Below are positions 30,297-39,742 of a stretch of DNA of 64,000 bases, one piece after another. The position numbers were made by a program, and so were the translations under genes. The stretch is from CAVVZJ01 sp963752755. Its GTDB lineage: Bacteria; Planctomycetota; Planctomycetia; Isosphaerales; Isosphaeraceae. Location of the stretch: the NCBI GenBank assembly GCA_963752755.1, contig CAVVZJ010000001.1:2046001-2110000 (forward strand), in the 5' to 3' direction. The number at the start of each line of letters is the position of its first letter. The stretch's first letter is position 1. Below the pieces are notes generated by a model. It did not search any database and was not told where the DNA came from. It saw nothing but the letters and a program-made list of their open reading frames with translations.

Positions 30297-32890
30297 ATGA
30301 GCACGACGTCGAAGGAACCGACGGCCCCGACAACGCTCACCCGAGGGCCGGGCACGGCCCGGGTCGCGGCGGTGATGGTCCTCTTCGCCACGTCCGGGGC
30401 GACGGGTCTGATGCTGGAAGTCGTCTGGTCGCGGCGCCTGGTCACGCTGCTGGGGGCCACCACCTGGTGCGTGCTCACTGTCCTCATCGCCTTCATGGGC
30501 GGCCTCGGCATCGGCGCCTTCCTGTGGGGACGCTGGGCACGGGACTCAACCCGGCCGCTCCGACTGTATGCCATGATGGAGATGGCTTTAGGAGCTTACA
30601 CCCTGACCGTGCCCTGGCTCTTCGACGGCATCGGGGCGCTCTTCATCGCCGCCACGCGAGCCTGGGGCGAGGGCCTGGGCGGTTCGATCGTAGCGCGGGT
30701 GGGGGCGGCGGTGCTGGCATTGGCCGTGCCGACTGTCCTCATGGGGGGCACCTTGCCCGTCCTCACGCGGATCGTCGCTGCTTTGATGACCGGACAGCCG
30801 GGACGCGCCGCAGGTCGGCTCTTCGCGGTCAACACGGCAGGCGCCGTCGTCGGCTGCTTCGCGACCGGCTGCCTCCTGATCCTCTGGCTTGGCCTGGATG
30901 CAACCAACGCCCTGGCCGCAACGCTCGACCTGGGTGTTGGCCTTCTGGCCCTGGTAATCGACCGTGGCCTGGAGCCCTTGCCGGCGTTTGAGGCACTCGC
31001 GGGTCAGTCTGGTCGGGTCCCTGGCCGGAATGGGGGCGGTCTGGCCCTGGCGATCGTCACCGTCTCGGGGTTCTGCGGGCTGGCTTACGAGATGCTCTGG
31101 ACCCGCGGCTTGGTCGTGGCACTCGTCGATAGTACAACCTACGCCTTCACACTGATGCTCACCGCCTTCCTCGCCGGCCATGCCACCGGGAGCGCCTGGC
31201 GAGCCGTCGGCATGGGTCGGACGAGCCGTCGCGGGCCTGGGTCGGCCTCGGACTGGCACAGGTGGGGGCGGGCTTGCTGGCGATGCTCTCGATCCCTTTC
31301 CTGGTCGTGTCGGGCACGCCGATCGCCCGGCTGGGCTACTCGCCGACGATTAGCTTCTGGGGCTATCGCGTACCGTTCCAGCTCGCTGTGTGCCTGCTCG
31401 TCCTCGGTCCGCCTGCAGCGATGCTGGCGCGAGAGTTTTCCCATAGCGGCACGGCTTTACGTCGGCCGTGGACGGTCGGTCGCCTCATCCACCGGACGGC
31501 TCTACGGCTGGAATACCCTGGGTTCGGTCCTCGGCGCCATCTTGGCGGCGGCCTGGCTCGTTCCGACCCTCGGCACGCAGAGCGCCGTGGTTGCCTTGGC
31601 AGCGGTCCAGATTGGCCTGGGCGGCCTGGCGATGCTCCTGGGCGGCCGTCGCGACGACCTGGCAGCGCGGTGCGGAGCTGTCATTCTCGTCGGCTTGCTC
31701 GCCTCCGGGCTCGTGGCCATCAACAGAGCGATTAGCATCCGACAACTCTACGCCCGCCAGGAACCTGGCCAGCTCGTGGCATTCCACGAAGGGCCGAGCG
31801 CGACCGTCACGGTCCACCAGCGAAACGCCAGCGACCGCGTCATCAACATCAACGGCACCAACGTCGCCGGCACCAATGCCGTCCTCCGTACCACCCAGAA
31901 GCTCCAGGGCCACCTCCCCGTTCTCCTTCACCCTAACCCCAAATACGTCATGCAGATCGGTTTCGGTTCCGGGGGGACCTGCCGGTCGGTCGCCTTGCAT
32001 CCCGCGATCGAGCGGATTGACGTCGTCGAGATCAGCCCCGACGTCCTGGCAATGTCCCGCCGCTACTTTTCCGACATCCATGGTGGTGTGCTCGACGACC
32101 CACGCGTCTCGACCCATCTGGCGGACGCCCGGAGCTACGTGGCGGCCACCGAGCGGCGTTACGATCTGATCCTCTCCGACTCCATCCATCCCCGCTTCCG
32201 CGGCAATGCTACCCTCTACACACGCGACTACTTCGCCCTCTGTGCCCGTCGCTTGCGCCCTGGCGGAATCGTCTCGACCTGGCTTCCGCTCTATGGACTT
32301 TCGAATGCGGACGTCAGGTGCGTGCTTGCTAGCCTGCATTCGGTTTTTCCCCATGTTCAGGTCTGGTATCCGAACGCGTTGCCGAACGAGAACACGGTCA
32401 TCCTTGCCTCGATGTTGCCCCTTCGCATCGATGCGGCCCGCATTCGGGATCGTCTGGCGCGCCAGCCGATCGCCGCCGATCTGGCCGAGGTGGGCCTCGG
32501 CTCGACGCTTCGACTGCTCGATTGCTTCCTCCTTGGCGATCGCGCCGTGGATCGACTCACCCGAGGCGCACGTCTGAACACAGACGACCGGCCGACCCTG
32601 GAGTTTCTCGCGCCACGGACCCTCGACCGCTTCGGCTCCTGGCGCGACAACTTGACGATGCTTGTCTCTGCCCATGAACCGATCGAGCCCTACCTGACCG
32701 GTGCTGACGCCCCGCTGCTCGCAGCCCTGGACCGCTGGCAGTCAGCGACTTCGCGGAAACTGGAAGGCCAGGTCCTTGAACTCCAACTGCGCCCCGCGCC
32801 GCCGCAGTCCGCTACGAGGAGGCCCTTCGCCTCAATCCGGATGATCCTCCCACCCGGACCCGCCTCGCGGGCTTGCGTCGTTCCCGCTGA
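30297..32890 (+). CDS. Membrane-embedded spermidine-synthase-like protein, frameshifted
   Basis: A fused protein: the N-terminal 430 residues have about ten transmembrane segments resembling SpeE-associated membrane domains (VMVLFATSGATGLMLEVVWS, FMGGLGIGAFLWG, VPTVLMGGTLPVL, FCGLAYEMLWTRGL). A spermidine-synthase-type Rossmann domain follows (VMQIGFGSGGTCRSVALHP, IDVVEISPDVLAMSRRYF, YDLILSDSIHPRF, LRPGGIVSTWLP). Two compensating frame changes at about 31215-31260 and 31430 shift one membrane stretch; the correct frame there reads GAGLLAMLSIPFLVVSGTPI. A third near 32800 hides a TPR-like end (YEEALRLNPDDPPTRTRL) that stops at 32890; the uncorrected frame stops at 32912. Whether it makes a polyamine or modifies another substrate is unknown. 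Confidence 0.8.
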
Positions 32891-32940
32891 GCCTCGCCGC
32901 GATTTTTTTTGATCGTGAAGCTCCGACCGACAATTCACTC

Positions 32941-32977
32941 ACGGTCGTGACGCGGCGCTAGTAGGACCGTTTTTTTA
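32941..32977 (+). terminator. Rho-independent-type terminator after the spermidine-synthase-like gene
   Basis: ACGGTC at 32941-32946 pairs with GACCGT at 32965-32970, followed directly by a run of T bases to 32976. The 18-base loop is long, but the T run and position 50 bases after the stop support a terminator. Confidence 0.55.
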
Positions 32978-33283
32978 TATTGAGCAATCTAACATCTCTC
33001 GGATTGACGGATGTTGTAGCATGCCGGTCGTTTGCGTCTGTCGAAAGGCGGGACCTGCCCGTTGGAACGTGCGATGGACAGACGCACGACATGGAGCCAG
33101 CGCGTGTCGAAATCCTTAAGAGAGCGATGAACGCGAGTTGATCGTCCGGAAATTTTTCCAATTTTTTGCTCGCCGGCTGTCCCGATGTCTGGTAACTGAG
33201 ATGAAAGGCTCTCGTGGATCCCTACACCGAGCCCTTTTCCCCCCTCTTTATTTCTTATCCTGAGTATTGAGGAGACGAAGACA
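32978..33283. other. Leader region of the first DUF1559 gene
   Basis: About 305 bases without a supported gene between the terminator and the start at 33284. It holds the T-rich/TGGTA element at 33151-33197 described separately and a ribosome-binding GAGGAG about 10 bases before the start. Nothing else was recognised. Confidence 0.4.
33151..33197 (+). promoter_or_regulatory. Conserved upstream element of the first DUF1559 gene
   Basis: The T-rich block AATTTTTCCAATTTTTTGCT is followed by a GCTGTC and, 22 bases after the block, TGGTAACT (33190-33197). The same order occurs before the second paralogue at nearly the same distance from its start (94 and 98 bases from TGGTA to ATG). The layout resembles an UP element plus promoter, but no consensus -35/-10 pair is evident. 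Confidence 0.35.
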
Positions 33284-34360
33284 ATGACCGTCCGTCGTCG
33301 GGCATTCACCCTGATCGAGTTGTTGGTGGTCATCGCCATCATCGGTGTCCTGATCGCGCTGCTGCTGCCGGCCGTGCAGGCCGCCCGCGAGGCCGCCCGC
33401 CGAGCCCAGTGCACCAACAACCTCAAGCAACTGGCCCTGGCCGTCCACAACTATGTGGATCAGGTGGGGGTCTTCCCAGTCCAGGACATGTACCCGACCG
33501 CTTCGGGTCCGAGCTGGGGCTGGAGCTACGGCTGGCCGCTGGCCATCCTTCCCCAGATGGAGCAGCAGGCCACCTTCAACGCCTTCAACTTCCAGATCGG
33601 CATGTTCGGCAACGCGGGGGGCTATACCTTCCAGCGCGGCAACACGACCGTCGAGTTCCTCCAGATGGGGTACCTGCTCTGCCCGTCTGATGGCATCAAG
33701 CGGCGTCCGGCTTACCCTCGTGGGGCGACGAGCTACGTCGGCAACTACGGCGGCCCGGGTTCGATCCAGCGCTGGACCGGCACGATCGTGCCGAACGCCT
33801 GGACCACCGGCTATTCGGGTGACGCGGTCAACCTTGGCCCGTTCGGCACCGAGGGTATCCTCGACGGCACGTCGAACACGGCCATGTTCAGCGAGCGCTT
33901 GATCGGCCTCAACGGCAATCCGAACGTGCCCATCGGCTCGTTTAACCAGCGTCGGGCCATCTACATCAGCCCCGTCGGGGCGGGCGTTCATGCCACGCCT
34001 GCCACGGTCCTGGCATTTATCAATTCCTGCAAGAAGCTTCCCATTGGCGCCACGCAGAAGCGTTCCAACGGCAACGGCCTCTACTGGGCCGCTGGCTATC
34101 CCTGGCACATCGCCGTCAACAGTTATCTGCACGCCGGTCCGCCGAACAGCAACTCTTGTCACAACCCGATGGATGCCAGTTGGCTCTCGTTCGTCGGGGC
34201 GCTCGGCTCGGCGCCACCGACGAGCAATCATCCCGGCGGTGTCAACGTGGCCCGTTCGGATGGCTCGGTCGTCTTCATCAAGAATTCGATCAACATGGTG
34301 ACCTGGTGGGCCCTGGGCTCCCGCAACCTCGGTGAGCCGATCAACTCCGGGAGCTATTGA
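33284..34360 (+). CDS. DUF1559 domain protein with type IV pilin-like N-terminus (copy 1)
   Basis: The N-terminus RRRAFTLIELLVVIAIIGVL is a prepilin cleavage/methylation motif (cut before Phe by PilD-type peptidase) with the hydrophobic helix continuing to LLPAVQAAREAARR. The DUF1559 domain follows and ends in the usual NHPGGVNVARSDGSVVFI and WWALGSRNLGEP signatures. The 358-residue length is typical. These proteins are greatly expanded in planctomycetes and are thought to be pseudopilin-like cell-surface components; the exact job is unknown. It is the first of three tandem paralogues. pilB and pilT elsewhere in the window could be part of the assembly machine. Confidence 0.93.
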   Translation: MTVRRRAFTLIELLVVIAIIGVLIALLLPAVQAAREAARRAQCTNNLKQLALAVHNYVDQVGVFPVQDMYPTASGPSWGWSYGWPLAILPQMEQQATFNAFNFQIGMFGNAGGYTFQRGNTTVEFLQMGYLLCPSDGIKRRPAYPRGATSYVGNYGGPGSIQRWTGTIVPNAWTTGYSGDAVNLGPFGTEGILDGTSNTAMFSERLIGLNGNPNVPIGSFNQRRAIYISPVGAGVHATPATVLAFINSCKKLPIGATQKRSNGNGLYWAAGYPWHIAVNSYLHAGPPNSNSCHNPMDASWLSFVGALGSAPPTSNHPGGVNVARSDGSVVFIKNSINMVTWWALGSRNLGEPINSGSY

Positions 34361-34968
34361 TCGCTGCGTCGTCATGCGGAGGCGGCCCCGTGTTTGCTCC
34401 CACGCGAGCCGAGCCGGCCGGCCGTCTCCCCCCCACCGTTCCCCCCTCCCCGATCCTCCACGATCGCAACTCGATCGGGGGCGTGGGACTGAGGACGGGG
34501 GGCCGAGTTGTGTTCTTCGACCGGACTGATTCCCCACGTTCGCCAATCGCCTCGAGTGGAGGACGGTCTATCCGACCTCGAGACGTGCACTCGCAGGCGA
34601 CGGTCCGGACCCGTTGAGCCGCCGGTCTCCTCTCTCCCACGACGCGCAACCGCCGGCCTCGGCCCCGCGTCCTCAGTTCCACGCCAAACAACTTCCCCCC
34701 TCCTTGCAATCTCATTTCTGAGGGTGCTCACCTTCCGCGAGCACTGCTCAGCCGCATTAAACTGTTGCCCTAGAAAGTAGATGGGACGTTCATGGGTGTT
34801 CCTTTCCAGGAACAGCTGTGGAGGTTCCGTATTTTTTTTGAATTTTTTTCTAGCGAGCTGTCGAAACGCTTGGGTACTCTCTTTAATTACGAATCGGAGT
34901 GGTCCTTCGTAGTCCCACTCGACGATCGCACTTCGGCATTCTTATTTTTTGTTGGGAGGTTCTCTTCG
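34361..34968. other. Intergenic region between DUF1559 copies 1 and 2
   Basis: About 600 bases without a supported gene. CCCCGAT at 34448-34454 can pair with ATCGGGG at 34474-34480, a weak terminator candidate. The 3' part (34826-34855) is very T-rich and includes the element conserved with copy 1. Short open frames here show no protein-like features. Confidence 0.45.
34831..34879 (+). promoter_or_regulatory. Conserved upstream element of the second DUF1559 gene
   Basis: ATTTTTTTTGAATTTTTTTC followed by GAGCTGTC and, 21 bases after the T-block, TGGGTACTCT. It matches the copy 1 element in order and spacing, and lies 98 bases before the start codon. Confidence 0.35.
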
Positions 34969-36042
34969 ATGGAACGTTCCCGTCGCCGTGGCTTCACCCT
35001 GATCGAGTTGTTGGTGGTCATCGCCATCATCGGTGTCCTGATCGCGCTGCTGCTGCCGGCCGTGCAGGCCGCCCGCGAGGCCGCCCGCCGAGCCCAGTGC
35101 ACCAACAACCTCAAGCAACTGGCCCTGGCCGTCCACAACTACATTGACCAGGTCGGTGTCCTCCCGGTCCACGACATGTACCCGACCGCTTCGGTCCCGA
35201 GCTGGGGCTGGAGCTACGGCTGGCCGCTGGCCATCCTGCCCCAGATGGAGCAGCAAACCACCTTCAACGCCTTCAACTTCCAGATCGGCATGTTCGGCAA
35301 CGCTGCCGGCTACACCTTCCAGCGCGGTAATACAACCGTTGAATTCATTCAGATGGGGTTCCTGCTCTGCCCGTCTGATGGCATCAAGCGCCGGCCTGCC
35401 GACCCCCGCGGTGCGACAAGTTACGTGGGCAACTACGGCGGCCCTGGTATGATCGCCCGCTGGACCGGCACGATTGTTCCCAACTCCTGGACCACCTGTG
35501 CCGATTGCACCAACCTCGGCCCGTTCGGGACCGAATCTATCACCGATGGAACCTCCAACACGGCCCTGTTCAGCGAGCGTTTGATCGGTCTGAACAGCAG
35601 CCCGAACGTCCCGATCGGCTCGATCAATCAGAGGCGTGCCATCTACGTTGCCAGCGTGGGAGTCGCCCAAGGCGCCACCCCCGCCAACGTCCTGGCCTTC
35701 GTCAACAACTGCAAGAACCTTCAGATCGGTGCCACGATGCAGCGATCCAACGGCAACGGCCTCTACTGGGCCGCCGGCTACCCCTGGCACATCGCCGTCA
35801 ATAGCTACCTGCACGTCGGAACGCCCAACACCAACTCCTGCCATAATCCCCTCGACTCGAGTTGGCTGACGTTCGTGGGGGCGCTCGGATCGGCCCCACC
35901 CTCCAGCAACCACCCTGGTGGCGTCAACGTAGCCAAGGCGGACGGCTCGGTCGCATTCGTCAAGGACACGGTTAGCTATCAGCCGTGGTGGGCGCTGGGC
36001 TCTCGAAACCTGGGTGAGCCGATCGATAACAATGCCTATTAA
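34969..36042 (+). CDS. DUF1559 domain protein with type IV pilin-like N-terminus (copy 2)
   Basis: Same architecture as the copy at 33284: prepilin motif RRRGFTLIELLVVIAIIGVL, then DUF1559 with NHPGGVNVAKADGSVAFV and WWALGSRNLGEP at the end; 357 residues. The frame is open further upstream to 34792, but the prepilin motif and GGGAGG near 34955 fix the start at 34969. A 149-base block at 34993-35141 is identical to copy 1, and 35038-35165 is identical to copy 3, although the rest has diverged. A strong hairpin lies 90 bases downstream of the stop. Confidence 0.93.
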   Translation: MERSRRRGFTLIELLVVIAIIGVLIALLLPAVQAAREAARRAQCTNNLKQLALAVHNYIDQVGVLPVHDMYPTASVPSWGWSYGWPLAILPQMEQQTTFNAFNFQIGMFGNAAGYTFQRGNTTVEFIQMGFLLCPSDGIKRRPADPRGATSYVGNYGGPGMIARWTGTIVPNSWTTCADCTNLGPFGTESITDGTSNTALFSERLIGLNSSPNVPIGSINQRRAIYVASVGVAQGATPANVLAFVNNCKNLQIGATMQRSNGNGLYWAAGYPWHIAVNSYLHVGTPNTNSCHNPLDSSWLTFVGALGSAPPSSNHPGGVNVAKADGSVAFVKDTVSYQPWWALGSRNLGEPIDNNAY

Positions 36043-36467
36043 TTGATGGTGAGCCTTGACACCGCGTCAGTCTGGCTAACTCCGGATCTGGGGCTTGCCG
36101 GATAGCGAAGCTCCGTCTCTCGATCCATCCCGGCCCGCAATCGCCAGCCGATGTCTCGGCTGGCGATTGCGGGCTTCATGCTGCGCGGAGTGGAATCACG
36201 TCCGCCGCCCCCAACGCGATTTGGCTGGGACGCTTCGCGATTCCCCCGGTGGATCGGCTCGGACAACGAGGAGCCAGCGTGTGCTTGTGTGCTAATTCGA
36301 CCTTTTTTTCATTTTCTACTGGAACAATCCGTAGCGCCTCTGGTATCCTCAACCATTGCGTGCCGTCGTGGGAATGATCTCTCCAGCTCTCGTCGATGAC
36401 GGCGAAAGTCGTCATTGATGGGTTTTCGTTTCTCTGTCCATCGTTCACTTTGTGAGGGTTCTATCGG
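36043..36467. other. Intergenic region between DUF1559 copies 2 and 3
   Basis: About 425 bases with no supported gene. It contains the 19-base hairpin at 36133-36174 and a weaker version of the T-rich/TGGTA element at 36302-36348 (CTTTTTTTCATTTTCTACTG, then TGGTATCC), 127 bases before the copy 3 start. Confidence 0.45.
36133..36174 (+). terminator. Perfect 19-bp hairpin downstream of DUF1559 copy 2
   Basis: Bases 36133-36151 pair perfectly with 36156-36174, leaving a TGTC tetraloop. The arm begins GCCCGCAATCGCCAGCC. There is no T run after it, so it may be an intrinsic terminator without a U tract, an mRNA 3' stabiliser, or a binding-site palindrome. Confidence 0.5.
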
Positions 36468-37544
36468 ATGAAGGTTCGTCGCTCCGGTTTCACCTTGATC
36501 GAGCTTCTTGTGGTGATCGCGATCATCGGCGTTCTGATCGCGCTGCTGCTGCCGGCCGTGCAGGCCGCCCGCGAGGCCGCCCGCCGAGCCCAGTGCACCA
36601 ACAACCTCAAGCAACTGGCCCTGGCCGTCCACAACTACATTGACCAGGTCGGTGTCCTCCCAGCCCACGACATGAGCCCCGCCGGGACCGTCCAGAGCTG
36701 GGGTTGGAGCTACAGCTGGCCGCTGGCCATCCTGCCCCAGATGGAGCAGCAGACCACCTTCAACGCCTTCAACTTCCAGATCGGCATGTTGGGAAATGGG
36801 GGAGGCTATACGTACCAGCGTGGCAACACGACCGTCGAGTTCCTCCAGTTGGGCTTCCTCCTGTGCCCGTCGGACGGCATCAAGCGACGCCCAGCCGACC
36901 CTCGCGGGACGACCAGCTATGTCGGCAACTACGGCGGCCCCGGCGTGATCCAGCGCCTGGACCGGCACGATCGTGCCGAACGCTGCCATCGCCTCGAACT
37001 GCGCGACTGTAACAACCTCGGCCCGTTTGGCACCGAGGGAATCCTCGACGGCACCTCCAACACGGCCCTCTTCAGCGAGCGTCTGATCGGCCTGAATGGT
37101 AACCCGAACGTCCCGATCGGCTCGATCAATCAGAGGCGCGCCATCTATATGGCGACCGTTGGAGCCAGCCAGGGTTCCGCTCCCGCCAATGTCCTGGCGT
37201 TCATCAACAACTGCAAGAACCTCCCGTCGGGCGCCACGATGCAGCGATCCAATGGTAACGGCTACTACTGGATGGCTGCCTATCCGTACCACATCGCTGT
37301 CAACAGCTATCTTCACGCCGGCCCACCTAACAGCAACTCCTGTCAGAACCCGAGTGACGCGAGCTGGCTGACCTTCGTGGGTGCGCTCGGCTCGGCTCCT
37401 CCAACGAGCAACCACCCGGGTGGCGTCAATGTCGCCTTCGCCGATGGATCGGTTCACTTCATCAAGGATTCGGTCAACCTCACGACGTGGTGGGCGATCG
37501 GTTCACGCAACCTGGGCGAGCCGGTCAGCTCCGACGCGTATTGA
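36468..37544 (+). CDS. DUF1559 domain protein with type IV pilin-like N-terminus (copy 3)
   Basis: Third tandem paralogue (RRSGFTLIELLVVIAIIGVL at the N-terminus; NHPGGVNVAFADGSVHFI and WWAIGSRNLGEP at the end). Between about 36956 and 37005 the frame is displaced and then restored: as written it gives RLDRHDRAERCHRLELRDC, while the neighbouring frame gives RWTGTIVPNAAIASNCAT, which matches the other copies (RWTGTIVPN). So one inserted and one compensating base alter about 17 residues. The signature ends are intact. Bases 36534-36661 are identical to copy 2. A small lipoprotein gene follows. Confidence 0.92.
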   Translation: MKVRRSGFTLIELLVVIAIIGVLIALLLPAVQAAREAARRAQCTNNLKQLALAVHNYIDQVGVLPAHDMSPAGTVQSWGWSYSWPLAILPQMEQQTTFNAFNFQIGMLGNGGGYTYQRGNTTVEFLQLGFLLCPSDGIKRRPADPRGTTSYVGNYGGPGVIQRLDRHDRAERCHRLELRDCNNLGPFGTEGILDGTSNTALFSERLIGLNGNPNVPIGSINQRRAIYMATVGASQGSAPANVLAFINNCKNLPSGATMQRSNGNGYYWMAAYPYHIAVNSYLHAGPPNSNSCQNPSDASWLTFVGALGSAPPTSNHPGGVNVAFADGSVHFIKDSVNLTTWWAIGSRNLGEPVSSDAY

Positions 37545-38044
37545 TCGCTCCAGCCAGCCTCGCCACGAACGGGACGGAGAGTGAGCGAGGACCGGGTGAA
37601 ACACGTACGGCATACCCCGGCCCTCCTCCATCCGGCCTGTTCCCGCGCGTATGGATACGATTCCGTACTCACAGCGGCAGCGCCATCGACCAAAATGCCC
37701 GAAGCAGTCCAACGCGAACGGCCTCGCCAAAGAAAGCGGGGGCGTTCGATGTCAATCCCCAAACTCACTGTGAAGTGCCCCGTACCACGATGTGGGCGTG
37801 GCACTTCACCATCTGCCCCATTGCGTGATGAGCGACGATGGCTCATCATGGTTCCCCGAAGCCTTGAGCAAGCTGATCCCCACGTTCCTCGACGGGATTG
37901 ATGCCGAGGCCGGGTCATCTTTCGATGTTTTCTGTTCGACCGAACTGCGGTGAGCGGCCGTCCTGGTTTCCGAGACAAAGATCTTCGTCCAAAGGGACCG
38001 AACCGGAATCTCACGCAGTCGGGAAAGGTGGAGGTGCAAGTCCC
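37545..38044. other. Intergenic region after DUF1559 copy 3
   Basis: About 500 bases without a supported gene. Two hairpins follow each other: TGAAGTGCC at 37771-37779 with GGCACTTCA at 37800-37808 (inner CCAC/GTGG), and TGATGAGC at 37826-37833 with GCTCATCA at 37841-37848. They may terminate the DUF1559 transcript or separate it from the lipoprotein gene. Confidence 0.45.
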
Positions 38045-38260
38045 ATGCGCAGCAATCTGTTTCGTTGGTCGGCTCTCGCCAGCTTCGGCTTGATGTTCCT
38101 TCTGTTCACCGGTTGCGGCGGCAATACGGACCTCGAGGAAGGCGTTCCTGAGGATGCCGCTCAGAAGTCGGACGACGCCTATGAGGAATTCAAGGCGATG
38201 CAACAGGGCATGGGTGACGCCATGCAAAAGGCCAAAGCTGATCCCGCGAAAGAGAAGTGA
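38045..38260 (+). CDS. Small lipoprotein downstream of the DUF1559 cluster
   Basis: A 71-residue protein with a lipoprotein signal peptide: FLLFTGCGGN gives the lipobox Cys at about residue 20. The mature part is short, acidic and helical (EDAAQKSDDAYEEFKAMQQG), ending in a charged tail. GGAGGT at 38029-38034 lies 10 bases before the ATG, which supports this start over the longer open frame upstream. Small lipoproteins after DUF1559 genes are a recurrent planctomycete arrangement, so a shared role in cell-surface assembly is likely, but its function is unknown. Confidence 0.82.
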   Translation: MRSNLFRWSALASFGLMFLLFTGCGGNTDLEEGVPEDAAQKSDDAYEEFKAMQQGMGDAMQKAKADPAKEK

Positions 38261-38331
38261 TCTTCTGGCTCCCCGGAGTTCTGCCCACACCCCTTGAACG
38301 TGGCTGGCATTTCCGGCTCGGCCTGAGACGT

Positions 38332-39537
38332 TTACCGTCCCGATTGCGATGGCTCTGGAGCGTCGCCTCCGGTCAGGACGCCACCGATCTGCGAGGTCCC
38401 TTCAGCAAGGTTACGACCTGACTGAAGGTCAAACCAGGCGATCCGACGACGATCCAGAGCCAAGATCAGCGTTTGGCCGAGCTGAGGCCCTTGGCCCGGC
38501 TCAAATCGAACCGTCAGCCGGCCATCCACTTCCAGGAGTTTCATAACTCCGAGGGTCTCGTACCCGAGCCTCTCAACCGCCTCGACTTGCCCGCGGAATA
38601 TCCAGGCTACACCGGATTCCAGAGCAGGTAAGTTCGCATTCTCAACGATCCGGATATGCTCGGGTCGGATTCCCAGCACGACGCGCCCTCCACAACGTCG
38701 CGATATCGGCGCAAGACGAGGATCATCGACGGAAGCGTCGAGGCAAACGTCACCAAGTCGGACCTGAAGCCGACCGGAGTCGATCCCAAACTGGCAAGGC
38801 AGTAGGTTCATCGGTGGATTGCCAATGAAACCGGCGACCTCGCGGGTCGCGGGATGCTCGTAAAGCTCCCCTGGTGTCCCAATCTGGCTAATCCGGCCGC
38901 GATCCATCAACACCACGCGGTCCCCCAGCGCCAGAGCTTCGGCTTGGTCGTGGGTCACATGAACAGTGGTCGTGCCAGTATGCCTATGCAGCTCGATCAG
39001 GTCGAGCCTCAAAGCCGTGCGCAAGTGAGTGTCGAGAGCGGAGAACGGCTCATCAAGCAGCAAGACCTCCGGTCTCCGCACCAGGGCCCTCCCCAGCGCA
39101 ACGCGCTGGCGTTCGCCTCCCGAAAGGGTATCCGGCCTCCTCGCCAGCAATTTCGACAGTCCTAACCGCGCGGCCATCGCCTCGACGCGACGTCTCCTCT
39201 CAACCCGAGACACGTCGCGGGTCTTCAGCCCGAAAGCCAGGTTATCAAAGACGTTGAGAAAAGGATAGACAGCCGGTTGTTGGAAGACCATCGCCGCATT
39301 ACGCTTCCAGGGCGGAAACCGATCGGCACGCCTTGCACCGATCCAGACTTCCCCGGCATCGGGTCGTTCCAGGCCGGCGATGAGCCGCAAGAGCGTGGAT
39401 TTCCCCGAGCCTGACTGGCCCACAACCGCCAGGAACTCACCGGCTTCGAGGGCCAGAGAGATCGAAGAGACGGCCTCGATCCCACCGGGGAAGACTTTCG
39501 TGACCTGGTGTAAGACCACCGGAATGCCCAAGGCCAA
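38332..39537 (-). CDS. ABC transporter ATPase, sugar-import (MalK/UgpC) or CysA/PotA type
   Basis: A 401-residue ATPase. The N-terminal 235 residues carry Walker A GQSGSGKST, Q-loop VFQQPAVYPFLNV, signature LSGGERQRVALGRAL, Walker B VLLLDEPFSALD and H-loop VHVTHDQAEAL, with the DRGRISQIGTPGELYEHP segment. A C-terminal TOBE-like domain follows (VLGIRPEHIRIVENANL), which places it with importers of sugars, polyamines or oxyanions. No permease or binding-protein gene is adjacent, so the substrate is unknown. It is divergent from the DUF1501 gene at 39743. Confidence 0.9.
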   Translation of the reverse strand: MALGIPVVLHQVTKVFPGGIEAVSSISLALEAGEFLAVVGQSGSGKSTLLRLIAGLERPDAGEVWIGARRADRFPPWKRNAAMVFQQPAVYPFLNVFDNLAFGLKTRDVSRVERRRRVEAMAARLGLSKLLARRPDTLSGGERQRVALGRALVRRPEVLLLDEPFSALDTHLRTALRLDLIELHRHTGTTTVHVTHDQAEALALGDRVVLMDRGRISQIGTPGELYEHPATREVAGFIGNPPMNLLPCQFGIDSGRLQVRLGDVCLDASVDDPRLAPISRRCGGRVVLGIRPEHIRIVENANLPALESGVAWIFRGQVEAVERLGYETLGVMKLLEVDGRLTVRFEPGQGPQLGQTLILALDRRRIAWFDLQSGRNLAEGTSQIGGVLTGGDAPEPSQSGR

Positions 39538-39742
39538 CCCTTTTCCTTTCTTGAGACAAGAGCAGACCTCGACTCGGGACTGGCCATTCTACCGATTCGC
39601 CGCACCCCAGCGATAATCCGATTCTTGACGAGCGGATCTCCTTGCCATCGAGCACGATTCGATGTTAAACTTTCTTTCAATTGCGGTCCGCGATCTGCTG
39701 GGTCGCCAAGCATCACTCCTCGTACGACAAGGAGATGGGGCG

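Noticed and set aside
36133..37848. Possible CRISPR or repeat array from the several hairpins after the DUF1559 genes
   Set aside because: The hairpins differ in sequence and spacing; there are no regular repeats or spacers and no cas gene.
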